Source: Tricholoma matsutake (lineage: Eukaryota > Basidiomycota > Agaricomycetes > Agaricales > Tricholomataceae). Taken from it: a DNA stretch of 64,000 nt. The position numbers were made by a program, and so were the translations under genes. Positions 45,101 to 55,914 of the stretch are shown piece by piece (within the stretch, counting starts at the first letter, position 1; the number at the start of each line of letters is the position of its first letter). The notes below the pieces were generated by a model that saw only the letters and a list, made by a program, of their open reading frames with translations, was not told the origin of the DNA and searched no databases. The DNA lies in the NCBI GenBank assembly GCA_026075535.2, contig AP026539.1:3162001-3226000 (forward strand). Reading direction: 5' to 3'.

Positions 45101-46316
45101 CGTGGTTAGATTTAAAGCAAGAGTTAGACATCTTGTATACTCCTATTTTAGTATTGATGCATCTATGATCTATATATAGCATGTACTAATAATAGAACTA
45201 TTTACTCAGACTGTGCATGGCTTGTCCATATCCCAACACTGCCCCTCAAGCCTACCACAGTTCGAGTACAGGGGTTAATTCATCCAGGTGCTCTGTGTGT
45301 GGTGGAAAAACCCTGTGGGAAAAACCTTTCCACATGCAAGGAAAGCTACTGGGTTACTAGTGTGTTGACTGGACACCCATCTCTTCTCTATGTTGAGTAA
45401 ATTTTGGCTTCAGTAGAGCTTTGGTTAATACATCTGCCATTTGCTCTGGATCTCAACAGTTCTGTATATCAAGAACTTTTTCATTCATGAGGTCCCTGAC
45501 CCAGTGATGGCGAAGAGTGATGTGCTTTGACCATTGAGGAAATTGTGGGTTGTGTGTTAATACTACAGACCCCTCATTGTCACCATAAATAATGGTTGGA
45601 TCCCCTTGAATAAATCTGAGTTTGCCATATAGATTTCTGAGCCATGTTGCTTCACATCCAGCTTCTGAGAGAGCCACATATTCTGCCTCTGTAGATGACA
45701 AGGCTATGATTGTTTGTTTCTCTGATTTCCAGGTCACTGCTCCCCCCACTGCTAGGAAAATGTATCCCATTGTGGACTTGTGGTCATCCATGTTTCAAAA
45801 GGCAGCATCTGCATACCCATAGAAGAGGTTATTTTCTCCAGTTGCATTCTGAGATGTGCAGTAAGTTATCCCAAGAGTTTTTGTACCTGAAAGGTACCTG
45901 AGTATCTGCTTTAATGCACCATGGTGTTGGAGACCTGGGTTATCAGTGTAGGCAGCCAATTTATTTATGGTGTATGAGATATCCAGCCTTGTGGAGTTTG
46001 CAATAAATTCCCAATAATTTCACATATGAATTACTCTGGTTGGGCTCATTGTGATCTGGATTTGGTCCTAGCTTAATATTTGGATCCATAGGTATACCAA
46101 CAGAGTTTGCATGGGCCATCCCCTCCTTGAGGAGTATATTCTCAATATATTTCTGTTGAGAAATAGTCATGGAATTGCTGGTATGATTTATTTCTATACC
46201 AACAATCTTGCTAGGTTTTCCAAGGTCCATAACTTGCCATTCTGAGCATAATGTGTTCTTCATATGTCCTGTCATCGCATCTGATGATGCAAAGAGAAGT
46301 GAGTCATCAACCCAGA
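45101..46316 (-). pseudogene. Ty1/copia remnant: RT end, RNase H and 3' LTR
   Basis: The minus-strand RT part near 45961-46316 begins at 'WVDDSLLFASSDAMTGHMKN' (copia xVDD) and continues 'KIVGIEINHTSNSMTISQQK'. RNase H at 45453-45791 reads 'MDDHKSTMGYIFLAVGGAVT', 'STEAEYVALSEAGCEATWL' and 'DNEGSVVLTHNPQFPQWSKH', the standard copia pattern. GAGGGGCAG then precedes an LTR that starts TGTTGGGATATGGACAAG at 45238; its other end is probably CCA at about 45101 (about 138 bp). The 5' part is missing: at 46316-46320 the sequence changes directly into the gypsy G1 leader. Confidence 0.85.
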
Positions 46317-46572
46317 TAGTACTTGTATATACATAATCTACATTTCTTTTGTAAGCCAATGCCAGGCCTCGCCTTACATTGCAACTGCCAGTGATTGAGA
46401 GGCAGTGTTCGTCATTAGGACAGCTGCAACCAGAAAACTGATTGGATCTGGTTTAGTTATGATTTACATTACTCTATTCAGACGACTATTTTAGTTACAA
46501 GCCAAATTCAGTGATAACTCTGAGATTAGGCACCTTAGCCAAAAGAAGTGATTCATCACAGATCTATCCATT

Positions 46573-47670
46573 ATGTCTGAACCATCAACTTCTAATCCCA
46601 GTTCTAATCCCATTCCTGCACCAGTGCTAGAGGCAAAGATTGATGCACTTACAGTGCAAGTGTTGCAATTAGTGTCAGTGTTGGCGGCATCACAGCCCAG
46701 ACAAGCAGAAGTACAGCCAGAGACGACAGTAGACAGAGATGATGAGATGGAGGAGATGGTGGAGTGGGTGTCACAGGATGATGTGCAGATGGCAGAGAAG
46801 TCTGAAAATGGAAAAGTGTGCTTACCTAAGTATGCACCCCCACAAATCTTTGATGGTACCATGGAGAATACAAAATCATTCATCAGCTCTATAGTATTGT
46901 ACATCCATGGGAGGAAGCCAGAGTTTCATACAGCTGAGTCTAGGATAATGTTTGCTCTCTTGTACATTCAGGGGGGGGAAAGCACACTTCTGGAGAAATG
47001 AGGCTATTAATCAAATTGCTGCAGGAAATAAACCATTTGTGACTTTCAAGGAATTTTTGGAAAGATTGGAGGCACAGTTTGGGGACCCTAATCCAAAGGT
47101 GACAGCCAATGCCAAATTAAAAATCATGGACCAAGGTTCCCTAATGGCAGATGAATTTATTTTGCAGTTCAAAGTGGAAGCTTTGCAAACAGACATGGGA
47201 GAAGCCGCATTGGTAGAATTTTGAAAGCAGGATTAAATCCCTCTTTATTCAAGTCTATCTATCAACTACCTTTTATGCCAGAGAAGTTGGATGAGTGGTA
47301 TAATTGGGTGATGCACCTTGATCGGCAATATCAGCAGGAACAGGTGGAATCAAAGTTGATGTATGGAAGTAGTAAAATTGGAAAGCCATCAGGAGGAAAG
47401 TCTGAGAAAGGAAAGGCACCTCAGGCGCAAACTCTGAGGGCACCACCACTGGCCATGGCAGTGACACCTATTGTTGCAGAGTCAGCAGCACCAGATGCTA
47501 TGGAGGTTGATCAAGTGGGGAGACAAGCCCCACTTAAATGTTTTAACTTTGGGCAGTTAGAACATATTTCTAGGATTTGCAGGCAGAAGAGAAAAATTAG
47601 GGAAGCTACAATTGAGGAAGTGAAGCAGGAGGAAGGCAGGCAGCAGAATTCTGTGGAAGAGTCCCAGTGA
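46573..47670 (+). pseudogene. G1 copy 2 gag
   Basis: MSEPSTSNPSSNPIPAPVLE to the end at 47670, homologous to 9692-10792. A frameshift near 46975 (an extra G in a run of G) and a stop at 47222 break it. The zinc knuckle reads C-FN-F-GQLEH-ISRI-C, so one zinc ligand is lost. At the two places where copy 1 has TGA stops this copy has CAA. Confidence 0.92.
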
Positions 47671-50600
47671 ATGTTTCCCCATTGGTGACCCAGAATTGTT
47701 ATAATGTACTAGTATCCAAGGAAACCCAGGGAAAATCAGAAAAGGAAATCGATGAGGAGCACAACCAAATCCAATCATGTGACAAAGAAAATTGCCAAGT
47801 GCTATTTCCAAAAACCCCCAAATTCTTTATTTGCTCTGTGTGAATAGAACCCAAAATCACCTTGACTGTAGGATTGAAGACAGTGGACACACATGCAGCA
47901 ATTGATGTGGAAGCATTGCTCAATAGCAGTGCTGCAGGATTATCTATTAATCAGTCCTTAATTATGGGAAATGGTATTAGCACATGCAAGCTATCACAAC
48001 TAATAATGGTGTATAATATTGATGGAATGGTAAATTGTGGAGGAACCATGAAGGAAGAGGTGACCATGTTACTAAAGTATCAGGGGCATCAGGAATGAGC
48101 TGTATTCAAAATGTGCAATCTCAGGAAAACCAATCTAATAATAGGATATCTGTGGTTATGCAAGCATAATCCTGAAATTGATTGGAAGACTGGGAAGATA
48201 CAAATGACTTGTTGTCCTAAGGAATGTAATGTGTATGAGAGGAAGGTGAAAAAGGAGAAGAGGGAAAAGAAAGAGAAAGAATGTCTGAGGAAGTATTCTG
48301 TTATGATGGAGGAACTGGAGGATGAGGATATGCCAAATGGGGAAGTTCCGATCATGATCAAGAAGGAAGAGCAGAAGCAAATCTCTAGAGAGATTCATGG
48401 AGGACAGTCATGGGGTAGGAATGTAGTGAAGGTGGAGAAGCCAGTGGAGGAGTGGGTACCAAAAGCATATCATGAATATCTGTCAGTCTTTCAGAAGAAG
48501 GAGTCTGAGAAAATGCTGGTGCAGATGCCATGGGATCATGGGATTGAGATGAAGCCAGTGTTTGTGCCAAAGAAGTCAAAGGTATACTCATTATCTCCAA
48601 AGGAACAAGAAGAAGTGGATGTGCTCCTAAATGAGCAATTATGCAAGGGATACATACAACCTTCAAAATCACCAAAGACATTCCCAATATTCTTTGTGCC
48701 AAAGAAAGATCAGAGAAAGAGGATGTGTACAGATTATAGGTATCTGAATGAGTGGACAGTGAAGAATGTGTGCCCCCTACCCTTGATTTCAGAAATAACT
48801 GACAAGGTGGGAAAAACCAAAGCCTTTACAAAATTGGATCTACAACGGGGATACAATAATGTATAAATTAAGAAAGGAGATGAATGGAAAGCCACATTTG
48901 CCATGCATCAATGATCCTTTGAGCCACTTGTAATGTTTTTCAGGATGACCAATAGTCCCCCAACTTTCCAAAATATGATGAATGTCATTTTCAAGGATGT
49001 AATTGACAAAGGCATGGTAATAATATTTATTGATGACATCCTGATATCTACAGAGGATGAAGAAAATCATGAGGCAATAGTGCAGGAGGTGTTACAGAGA
49101 TTGGTGCAGAATGATCTATTTTTGAAACTGGAGAAATGTGTATTTGGTGCAAGCAAGATTGGTTCCTACAATTACTGATCAGCCCTGACAGAATTAAGAT
49201 GGACTTGATCAAGGTACAGGTAATCACTGACTGGCCTGTGCCCACCCGCATCAAGGAGGTTCAAGCCTTCTTAAGACTTGCAAATTATTATCATCACTTT
49301 GTGCATAATTTTTCCAAAATTGCCACACCCTTACATAGCCTTACATAAAAGGGAGTAGTGTGGAGGTGGGGGGAGCAGCAGCAGACAGTGTTTGAAGAGT
49401 TGAAGAGGAAGTTTGTGGAGGGACCAATATTAGCCCAGTAGATTTCATGTGCCCCTTACGAGTGGAATCAGATGCATCTGACTTTGCTACTGGAGCAGTA
49501 TTAACAATCCTGTGTGAAGATGACAAATGGCATCCTTGCACATATTTGTCCCAAGGGTTGAATGATGTGGAGAGGAATTATGATGTGCATGACAAAGAGA
49601 TGTTGGGTATAATATGAGTGTTGGAGGCATGGAGACATTATCTGGAGGGATGTATGCCTCAGATTGAAATCTGGATGGATCATCAAAATCTGCAATACTT
49701 CATGTCAGCCAAAAGCTTAACTGCCAGCAAGCACATTGTGTGCTATTCCTGTCACATTTTAATTTTCACTTGGTCCACAAAATGGGAAGCTTAATAAGGA
49801 AAGCAGATGCATTATCCAGACTTATTGATCACAAAAGGGGGGTGGAGGAGGACAATAAAAATGTTACCTTACTCAAACCCAAATACTTTCGCATTTGCAC
49901 TATGCATCAAGGGCATCTATTAATAGATAGCTTGGAAATGGAAATGTTGTCTAAAATTAGACAATGTTCAGAGATGGACAATGAAGTAGTGGAAGCCATG
50001 AAAGCTCTGAAGGGAGAGAAGAAGGGTAATATTAAAGGAGATGAATGGGCAGAGGAGCACGGGTTGGTGTTATTCTGAGGGAAGGTGTATGTACTGAAGG
50101 ATCAGGATTTGTGAAGGGAGATCATCCAGTTACATCATAATATGCCAACTGCTGGACACCCAGGAAGATGGAAGACATTGGAATTAGTAATGAGAAATTA
50201 TTGGTGGCCCGGAATTTCTAAATATGTGTTGGGGTATGTGGATGGATGTGATATGTGCATGAGGGGGAAGAAATTTCTAGAGAAACCTGCAGGGAAGTTA
50301 ATGCTGAACCCCACACCAAAAGCACCATGGCGGGATATATCTGTAGATTTTATCACCAGACTACCTGAGGCTCAAGGGTACAATGCAATATTTGTAGTAT
50401 GTGACTGAGGTCCATATTATTCCTACCACTACAGAAACCTCATCATTGGGCTTGGCACACCTTTACCTAAATCAGGTATGGCAGTTACATGGGTTACCTG
50501 ATACCACTATCTCTGATCACGGACCACAATTTGCTTCTGCGTTTATGTGAGAATTAAATAACATATTGGGGATTCAAACTAAATTATCTATGGCATATCA

Positions 50601-50772
50601 CCCACAAACTGATGGGCAGACAGAGGATGAACCAGGAGTTGGAGCAGTACCTATGAATGTTTGTCAACTACCTACAAACCAACTGGCCCGAATGGCTGGC
50701 AATTGCCAAATTTTCCCACAATAACGAATTCCATTTGGCTACTCACATGTCACCCTTCTTCACTAATTACAG
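47671..50772 (+). pseudogene. G1 copy 2 pol, protease to integrase core
   Basis: A protease remnant near 47800-48200 has its catalytic site mutated. RT starts at 48111-48866, with 'FIDDILIS' near 49030. Broken RNase H follows ('DASDFATGAV' near 49480), then integrase zinc region 'NMPTAGHPGRWKTLE' (50142 onward) and core 'DISVDFITRLPEAQGYNAIF' near 50335, longer here than in copy 1 because it lacks copy 1's deletion. The piece stops at 50772, where the inserted LTR begins. Stops are numerous (for example near 48096, 48864, 49177, 49615, 50076 and 50405). Confidence 0.92.
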
Positions 50773-50964
50773 TGGAGTGTTGCAAAGAGACCCTCCAGGC
50801 CTCCTTAGCATGCCATTTGGGCACTGTTTGGCCATGTTTGGTAGTAGCTTTAGAGCTTAGTCAGCATGTAGCTTCTGTAGGAGGAGAGCCAATTCCAATG
50901 AGCATCACATCCCACTGCATTGCTAGTAACTCCAAGCACTTAGGAGGCAGCTCGGGCCTCTCCA
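50773..50964 (+). repeat. 5' LTR of N1
   Basis: Begins TGGAGTGTTGCAAAGAGACC and ends GGGCCTCTCCA. The same sequence recurs in two pieces at 53352-53465 and 55829-55914, which together make the 3' LTR. Confidence 0.93.
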
Positions 50965-50966
50965 TC

Positions 50967-50992
50967 TGGTGATGAGAGTGTGATTCAAACTC
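50967..50992 (+). other. tRNA-complementary primer-binding site of N1
   Basis: TGGTGATGAGAGTGTGATTC followed by AAACTC. The complement ends ...CACTCTCATCACCA and contains GTTTGAATCA, like the T-arm and CCA end of a tRNA. I cannot name the tRNA. This is a different priming mode from that inferred for G1. Confidence 0.8.
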
Positions 50993-51126
50993 TACTAAGT
51001 CACAGCAATTTTTTTGGGACACTTCTCGGATCTATCTGCTTTTTTATTGCATCCGTCGAACCAACAAAGTCAAAAGAACTATGAAAAAAAGTCTACAGTC
51101 TAAGTTTAAAAGTCTAAGAGTGAATC

Positions 51127-53040
51127 ATGGCACCTGGAAATGGCTCGTGTAACAAAAGCTCCAAGACAACAAAGAAAGTCACCGCAGCATTGGACACTGG
51201 ACACATACCCATGAAAAACACACCCCCTGAACTTTTGCCTACTGAGGTTTCACTGAGTCTCAGTAACTCCGAGCCCATAGATTCGTTTGGTGCAGCCATC
51301 GAAAGGTTCGCTGACTCACAAAACACTTTTTGACAGATCTGGGACTCAGCAATTGAGATTGGCCGACAAAATTCCTTGGAGGAAGGGGGAGTAGAGGAGT
51401 TGACAGAAGCACAAGACATAGGGTTTAGAGAGGGGAGGTTGCTGGGAATTGAGGAAGGATTTGAACGGGAAAAGCTCTTGGGAAAACAGGACACCGTTAA
51501 TGGTTTCAAGAAGGCTATGAAGAGCGAGTGCCAGCGGGGGTACTGCATTGGGTTTGGTGATGGGCAGGATGATCAGAAAGCAAAGCAGAAGCAAAACAAT
51601 GCACCTGCAGTTTCCTCCACTGCCCAAGCCCTAGCGGATAACAGCCCTCAAATGAAAAACCCAGATAACAACACAATGTGCATTGACACAGCCACTGCTG
51701 CATCATCAAACGATGCAACCTCGCAACCCCCGCTGTTTGCCTACAACCATGATGACGTACAATGGCTCCTGGAAAATGTGAGACTGGATGGATGGAAAGG
51801 AGGATTAGAGGAAGGTCAGAGGATGGAGAAGAGGAAGGGAGAGGAAGGGAGGAAGAGAAGTAGGGACAAAGTGGCAGAAAAGGGAGTGCAGGTCGAAGAA
51901 GATGAAGAAAACTTATGGTGGACTGTGGAAGGACACGGCGTAGGGCTCTGCCTGTTGATGGCTGCCCATACACATGCTCTTTTCTGCAACGCAGCCTTCT
52001 TGGATGAGGCTGGAGTTCAGACCAATCCTGAAACAACCACCTGGAATGATGCAACCACACAGATAGCCCCCAGGACTGACGAGACAGCCATGCAGACCAA
52101 CACTGCCCCCGAATGATGCTGTGCCGCCCTACAAACAGAGCTGCCTGATGATGAACGACCCCACTCACCAAGAATCAAATTGACGGCTGCTACAACGAAC
52201 GTCCGCACCCAGAATGTATCTAACACCAAGGAAATGGCTGTACAAGCCCACGGCAGCCCTATGCCATTGTTTGCAACCCCCAAAACGCATCCAAAAGAAG
52301 GGGAAACCCCAACGTCGACGAAAGACGACCAAAAGACAATGAGATCACCTAACCCAGCAACCCCTGCCATGCCATTGCCCACAAGGGAGGAGATCCAGCC
52401 CAAGAATGAAGCTAGGCCATACACACCACCCGGAATGACCCTGTTTGCCCCCCAACAAGTTGTTTCCCCACCCCCAACATTCCCCAATGTCGCCATGCCA
52501 TCATTGGCGCTGCCACCAAAGCGCCATACCCCAAGCCAATCGAGAGAGCGAGCGGTGTGTGCGCCACACACCTCTGCAACTGTATCTTTGCACAACAATG
52601 ACGATAACCCCCAACGTCAGTCTACCACCATGGAAACCATGCCCTAATGTGACAAGCACCCCCTGTTGTCGAAAAAAGGCTGAACGATGATGAGAGAACC
52701 CAGTCCCACCCCTCGTTCCCCATCTGCGCCCACTAAAAGGCCCATGATACCCAGTTTGCCCCAGCTCAGCCAAAAATGAGCCGTTTCACCAACTCCTGCA
52801 TCTTCCGCAGCTGCCGGCACATCTAAATCCCCCACAGCCACCATTTTGCAGCCCCAGTCTCTCGTTGAAAACCCTCCCAGCTCTGTGCTGCCATGTTTGA
52901 TACCTGCACCCCCGGGTTTCGACTGGGCTGAGGATGCAGAGTCCTTGCCCATTCACTTGAGCACTTTCATTAGGGATCTTTCAGGCCTACGTATGAACTG
53001 TGCAAAGCCATTTGGGACACTACAGAGATGTACACAATGA
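51127..53040 (+). pseudogene. N1 gag-like protein, interrupted
   Basis: Starts MAPGNGSCNKSSKTTKKVTA. TGA at 51331-51333 is followed in the same frame by 'IWDSAIEIGRQNSLEEGG' and a glycine-every-four-residues stretch ('GFREGRLLGIEEGFEREKLL', 'GYCIGFGDGQ') suggesting an unusual helical repeat. A TGA at 52114 is then followed by a long Pro/Thr-rich part ending at 52647 and a last piece 'FDWAEDAESLPIHLSTFIRD' to 53040. I do not recognise a family. Its place between primer site and polypurine tract argues for a structural (gag-like) role. Confidence 0.6.
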
Positions 53041-53351
53041 CATCAAGCTCCACAACAAATGCACTACTACCCACAGCCACCACCATGAGCACCTCCCACA
53101 TACCCTTGACATGTCACCCACCACCATGCTGCAGGTATTGCACCCAGCAGACTGACTATCCAAGTTCCAGCATGTGCCATGCCTGGCCATGCCCCACTGC
53201 TGTCTTCAATGTTTCTGACACTTGATTGGGATCAAGACCCACGACTTCTTGACCTTGGGAAGGTACTGAGGAGTTTAGGATGGGTTAGAGGTTGAGGAGT
53301 TTTCTTTTCTTGGATCGCGGCAGGGATGCCGCTTTGTTTGAGGGGGGTACA

Positions 53352-53465
53352 TGGAGTGTCATGGAGCGACCCTCCAGTCCTCCTTAGCATGCCATTTTGG
53401 CACTGTTTGGCCATGTTTGGTAGTAGCTTTAGAGCTTAGTCAGCATGTAGCTTGTGTAGGAAGAG
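53352..53465 (+). repeat. 3' LTR of N1, left part
   Basis: Begins TGGAGTGTCATGGAGCGACC directly after the purine tract. It ends in AGGAAGAG (53458-53465), the 8-bp sequence duplicated by the hAT-like insertion. The LTR resumes at 55829. Confidence 0.92.
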
Positions 53466-53647
53466 CTGTAATTTACCCTCCCCCACCTATTCCAGTCGGA
53501 GTCCAGTTATTCTGGTTGGAGTCCAGTTATTCCGGTTATTCCAACCAGATTCTGGTTACTCCAGATCCTCAACTTAGGGTATATACCCTAATGGATAGTC
53601 AAATTTCAAGTCTTAAGTTGTTAAAGTGCCTACAAAATATATTTGTG

Positions 53648-53735
53648 CAGAGTAAGGATTGAACTCAAGACATCTTGATTAGAGTGATCACATGACAAAC
53701 CAAACATGTGTGCTTAACCAGTTGAGCCACAGGAG
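53648..53735 (-). other. tRNA-like sequence, decayed
   Basis: On the minus strand: an A-box-like GTGGCTCAACTGGTTAAGC, a CACATG...CATGTG stem at the anticodon-arm position, and a B-box-like GAGTTCAATCC. The variable region is long, as in Ser/Leu tRNAs. The acceptor stem does not pair well, so a tRNA-derived relic (SINE head) is more likely than a working tRNA. Confidence 0.5.
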
Positions 53736-54130
53736 AATTATTAGATAGTAATATAATGTTTATTCATGACACTCTAATTTTTTTCAAAGTAGTTAAGATC
53801 AAATTTTTTAATTAACCACATCCCTCACATTGAATGTGAGGGAGTGGGGATAATTGTAATTATATACATAAACAAAAAATCCTCCATCTCACAAGATGCA
53901 AGAGGGAGTTTTATTTATATACATAAAAAGCTAACCTCTTGTGCCAAACGCAAGGGGGGAGGTAAAAACATGAAGAAAAAATCCCTCCCCCACACAAAAT
54001 GGGGGAGGGGGGGCACAATACTAATAAATAATTAAAAATACAAAAAAATCCCTCCCCACACGAAGTGCAGGGGAGGGGGAGGGGACGCGACCCCACTGTG
54101 GTCTGTCCTTCCACCCACGATCCACCCCAT

Positions 54131-54375
54131 GAGCAGTTGCTCGTGAGGCTGGGGGTAGGTGGCTTGTCATTGTTGTCGTTCCACCCATGATCCACCCCAT
54201 GAGCAGTTGCTCGTGAGGCTGGGGGTGGGTGGCTTGTCATCGTTGTCATTCCACCTGTGATCCACCCCACGAGCAGTTGCTCGTGAGGCTGGGGGCAGGT
54301 GGTGTGTCATTGTTATCTCCTGTCCCTGTGCCTGGGCATCATTCCACCCACGATCCACCCCACAAGCAGTTGCTC
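54131..54375 (+). repeat. Four spaced copies of GAGCAGTTGCTC in a 70-93 bp repeat
   Basis: The near-palindrome at 54131-54142, 54201-54212, 54271-54282 and 54364-54375 (last one AAGCAGTTGCTC), each inside 'atccacccca...gagcagttgctcgtgaggctgggg'. The same core recurs at 457-468, 961-972, 56849-56860 and 62653-62664. A poly-T/poly-G run follows near 54437-54476. Confidence 0.85.
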
Positions 54376-54699
54376 GTGAGGCTGGGGGTGGGTGGCTTGT
54401 CATCGTTTGTTGCTGTCGTCCCCTGTCTGGATTTCTGTTTTTTTCTTTTTTTTTTTTTTTGGGGGGGGGGGGGGGGTTTGGGCATGTCAGTGCGACATGG
54501 CACGAGTACAGAGGTTGGTGGGTGCTTACTAGGCAGGTACCCCCCTTCCGGGGTCTCCTGGCATCCCTCTGCACCCTCCTAGCCCATGTCAACAGCCTCA
54601 CATCCCATTTGAATGGGGAGGAGGGGATCAGGTGGGCGTGGGCATGGGTTGCGTGTTTTTCATTGTGGCAGGTCGTCCCCAGTAGTATACAACCTAAAA

Positions 54700-55265
54700 A
54701 GCAATAAATTACAATTAGTTAGTTTATAAAAACAAAAAGCAAATGAAAAAAACTCACATAGGGCCCAAACGACACGATCTGCGTCATTTGGGCCCATGTT
54801 GGCTCGTTTGCGGGTGGTGGCATCATTACTAGTAGATTATAACCTAGAAATGAAAAAAATGAGTTAGTTAGTTTATTAAAATAAAAACCAAATGAAAAAA
54901 ACTTACGTAGGGCCCAAACAATGAAATCTGCATCATTTGGGCCCACATTGGCTCGTTTGCGAGTGGTGGCATTGTTGCCAGTAGATTATAACCTAGAAAG
55001 CTAAAAAAAGGTTAGTTAGTTTATAAAAACAAAAAGCAAATGAAAAAAACCTTACTTAGGGCCCAAACGACGCGATCTGCATCGTTTGGGCCTGTGTTCT
55101 GTCCAATCACGTCGTTTGGGCCCATGTTATGTCTGGCAGTCGAGTAGAACCTATAAAACAAATGAAACAAGTTAGTTAGTACAAAAGAACAAGAAGCAAA
55201 CAAAAAAAAACATACTTAGGCCCCAAATGACGCGATATGCGTCATTTGGGCCTGCGTTCCATCCA
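54700..55265 (-). repeat. Tandem array of hairpin exon-like plus intron-like units
   Basis: On the minus strand four units each carry an inverted repeat of the form GGCCCAAAYGACG ... CGTCRTTTGGGCC. After each comes a donor (GTAAGT, GTGAGT, GTAAGG or GTATGT), a T-rich tract, CTAAC or TACTAAC and an AG acceptor before GTTATAATCTAC or GTTCTACTCGAC. Intron-like lengths are about 50-65 nt, the normal size in this window. Short exon-like pieces (about 80-100 nt) contain 'PPPANEPTWAQMTQIVSFGP' in one frame, but their phases do not keep one frame. Confidence 0.7.
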
Positions 55266-55517
55266 GTCAGCTCGTTTGAAGGTGGTGGTGATGGTGGCTT
55301 TGGGTGTGGGAATGGTGGTGGGTGCGCATGCAGTGGTGGTGGTAGAGTGGAGAGGAGGAGGCGGCGTTAGCGACAGTGGTGGTGGTGGTTGTGGGCTGGC
55401 AGTCACATGTCATGTGTCATGTGTATGCATACTTATTAATTATTCTGTTAATGGCTGTGATTAACTATGTACCTTGGTTGGGTAATAAAAGTATTAAATG
55501 TATGCCCAAGAATAATT

Positions 55518-55593
55518 GCTTGGTAGCTCAGTGGTTAAGCGTGCTGTTATGTATGCACACCCAAGGTCGAGTGTTCAATTCTTGATGTGTGGC
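55518..55593 (+). other. tRNA-like sequence, decayed
   Basis: TGGTAGCTCAGTGGTTAAGC is a near-perfect A box and D arm; GTGC...GCAC could be an anticodon stem, and GAGTGTTCAATTCTTG a B box and T arm. The acceptor stem is poor and the anticodon loop is too long, so it is probably a SINE-type relic. It lies near the opposite end of the same hAT-like element as the relic at 53648-53735 and points the other way. Confidence 0.55.
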
Positions 55594-55828
55594 GAACTTT
55601 TATTTGGGAAAGCACATGCATTCCGGTTATTCCAGTTATTCCGGTTGTGATGAGTCTGGTCAGATTCCAGGGATTCCAGCTGTAAATTCGATCCTTATTC
55701 CAACCGGAATTGTGCTGCATAGGGAAAACTACATACAAAAAAAATTCCACCGGATTCCAGAAATTCTGGAAATTCTGGCCGGACGAACTGGAATCCAACC
55801 GGAGTAGGTGGGGGAGTGTAAAGTACTC

Positions 55829-55914
55829 AGGAAGAGAGCCAATTCCAATGAGCATCGCATCCCACTGCATTGCTAGCAACTCCAAGCACTTAGGAGGCAG
55901 CTCGGGCCTCTCCA
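55829..55914 (+). repeat. 3' LTR of N1, right part
   Basis: Starts with the second AGGAAGAG and runs AGCCAATTCC...GGCCTCTCCA, matching 50880-50964 of the 5' LTR. Confidence 0.92.

Larger units (their letters stand above)
53466..55828. mobile_element. hAT-like non-autonomous element, 2,363 bp, in the N1 3' LTR
   Basis: An exact 8-bp target duplication AGGAAGAG flanks inverted ends that match at 32 of 40 positions (shared core TTTACNCTCCCCCACCTA). The uninterrupted site is visible in the 5' LTR (AGGAGGAG near 50880). Subterminal ATTCCGGTTATTCC-type motifs lie just inside both ends (53500-53560, 55618-55805). The interior has no transposase. It carries two tRNA-like sequences, four GAGCAGTTGCTC repeats and a hairpin/intron-like array. 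Probably mobilised by a hAT transposase elsewhere. Confidence 0.93.
50773..55914 (+). mobile_element. Non-autonomous LTR retrotransposon with a gag-like frame only (family N1)
   Basis: 5' LTR 50773-50964 (192 bp, TGGAGTGT...GGCCTCTCCA), a tRNA-type primer site two bases later, one long broken frame, a polypurine tract (TTGAGGGGGGTACA, 53337-53351) and a 3' LTR starting at 53352. The 3' LTR is itself split by a hAT-like element (53466-55828) and ends at 55914. Without that insertion the element is about 2.8 kb. No protease, RT or integrase is present, so it must rely on another element. The target duplication looks decayed (ACAG before, ATGG after). Confidence 0.88.

Noticed and set aside
51515..52773. 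Long minus-strand frames opposite the N1 gag-like frame
   Set aside because: Shadow frames of a G/C-rich coding region; the plus-strand frame sits correctly between primer site and purine tract.
53352..53465. Solo LTR of N1
   Set aside because: It is the left half of the 3' LTR; the right half lies beyond the hAT-like insertion at 55829-55914.
55518..55593. Functional tRNA gene
   Set aside because: A and B boxes are good, but acceptor pairing is poor and the anticodon loop does not fold to seven bases. Listed as a tRNA-like relic.
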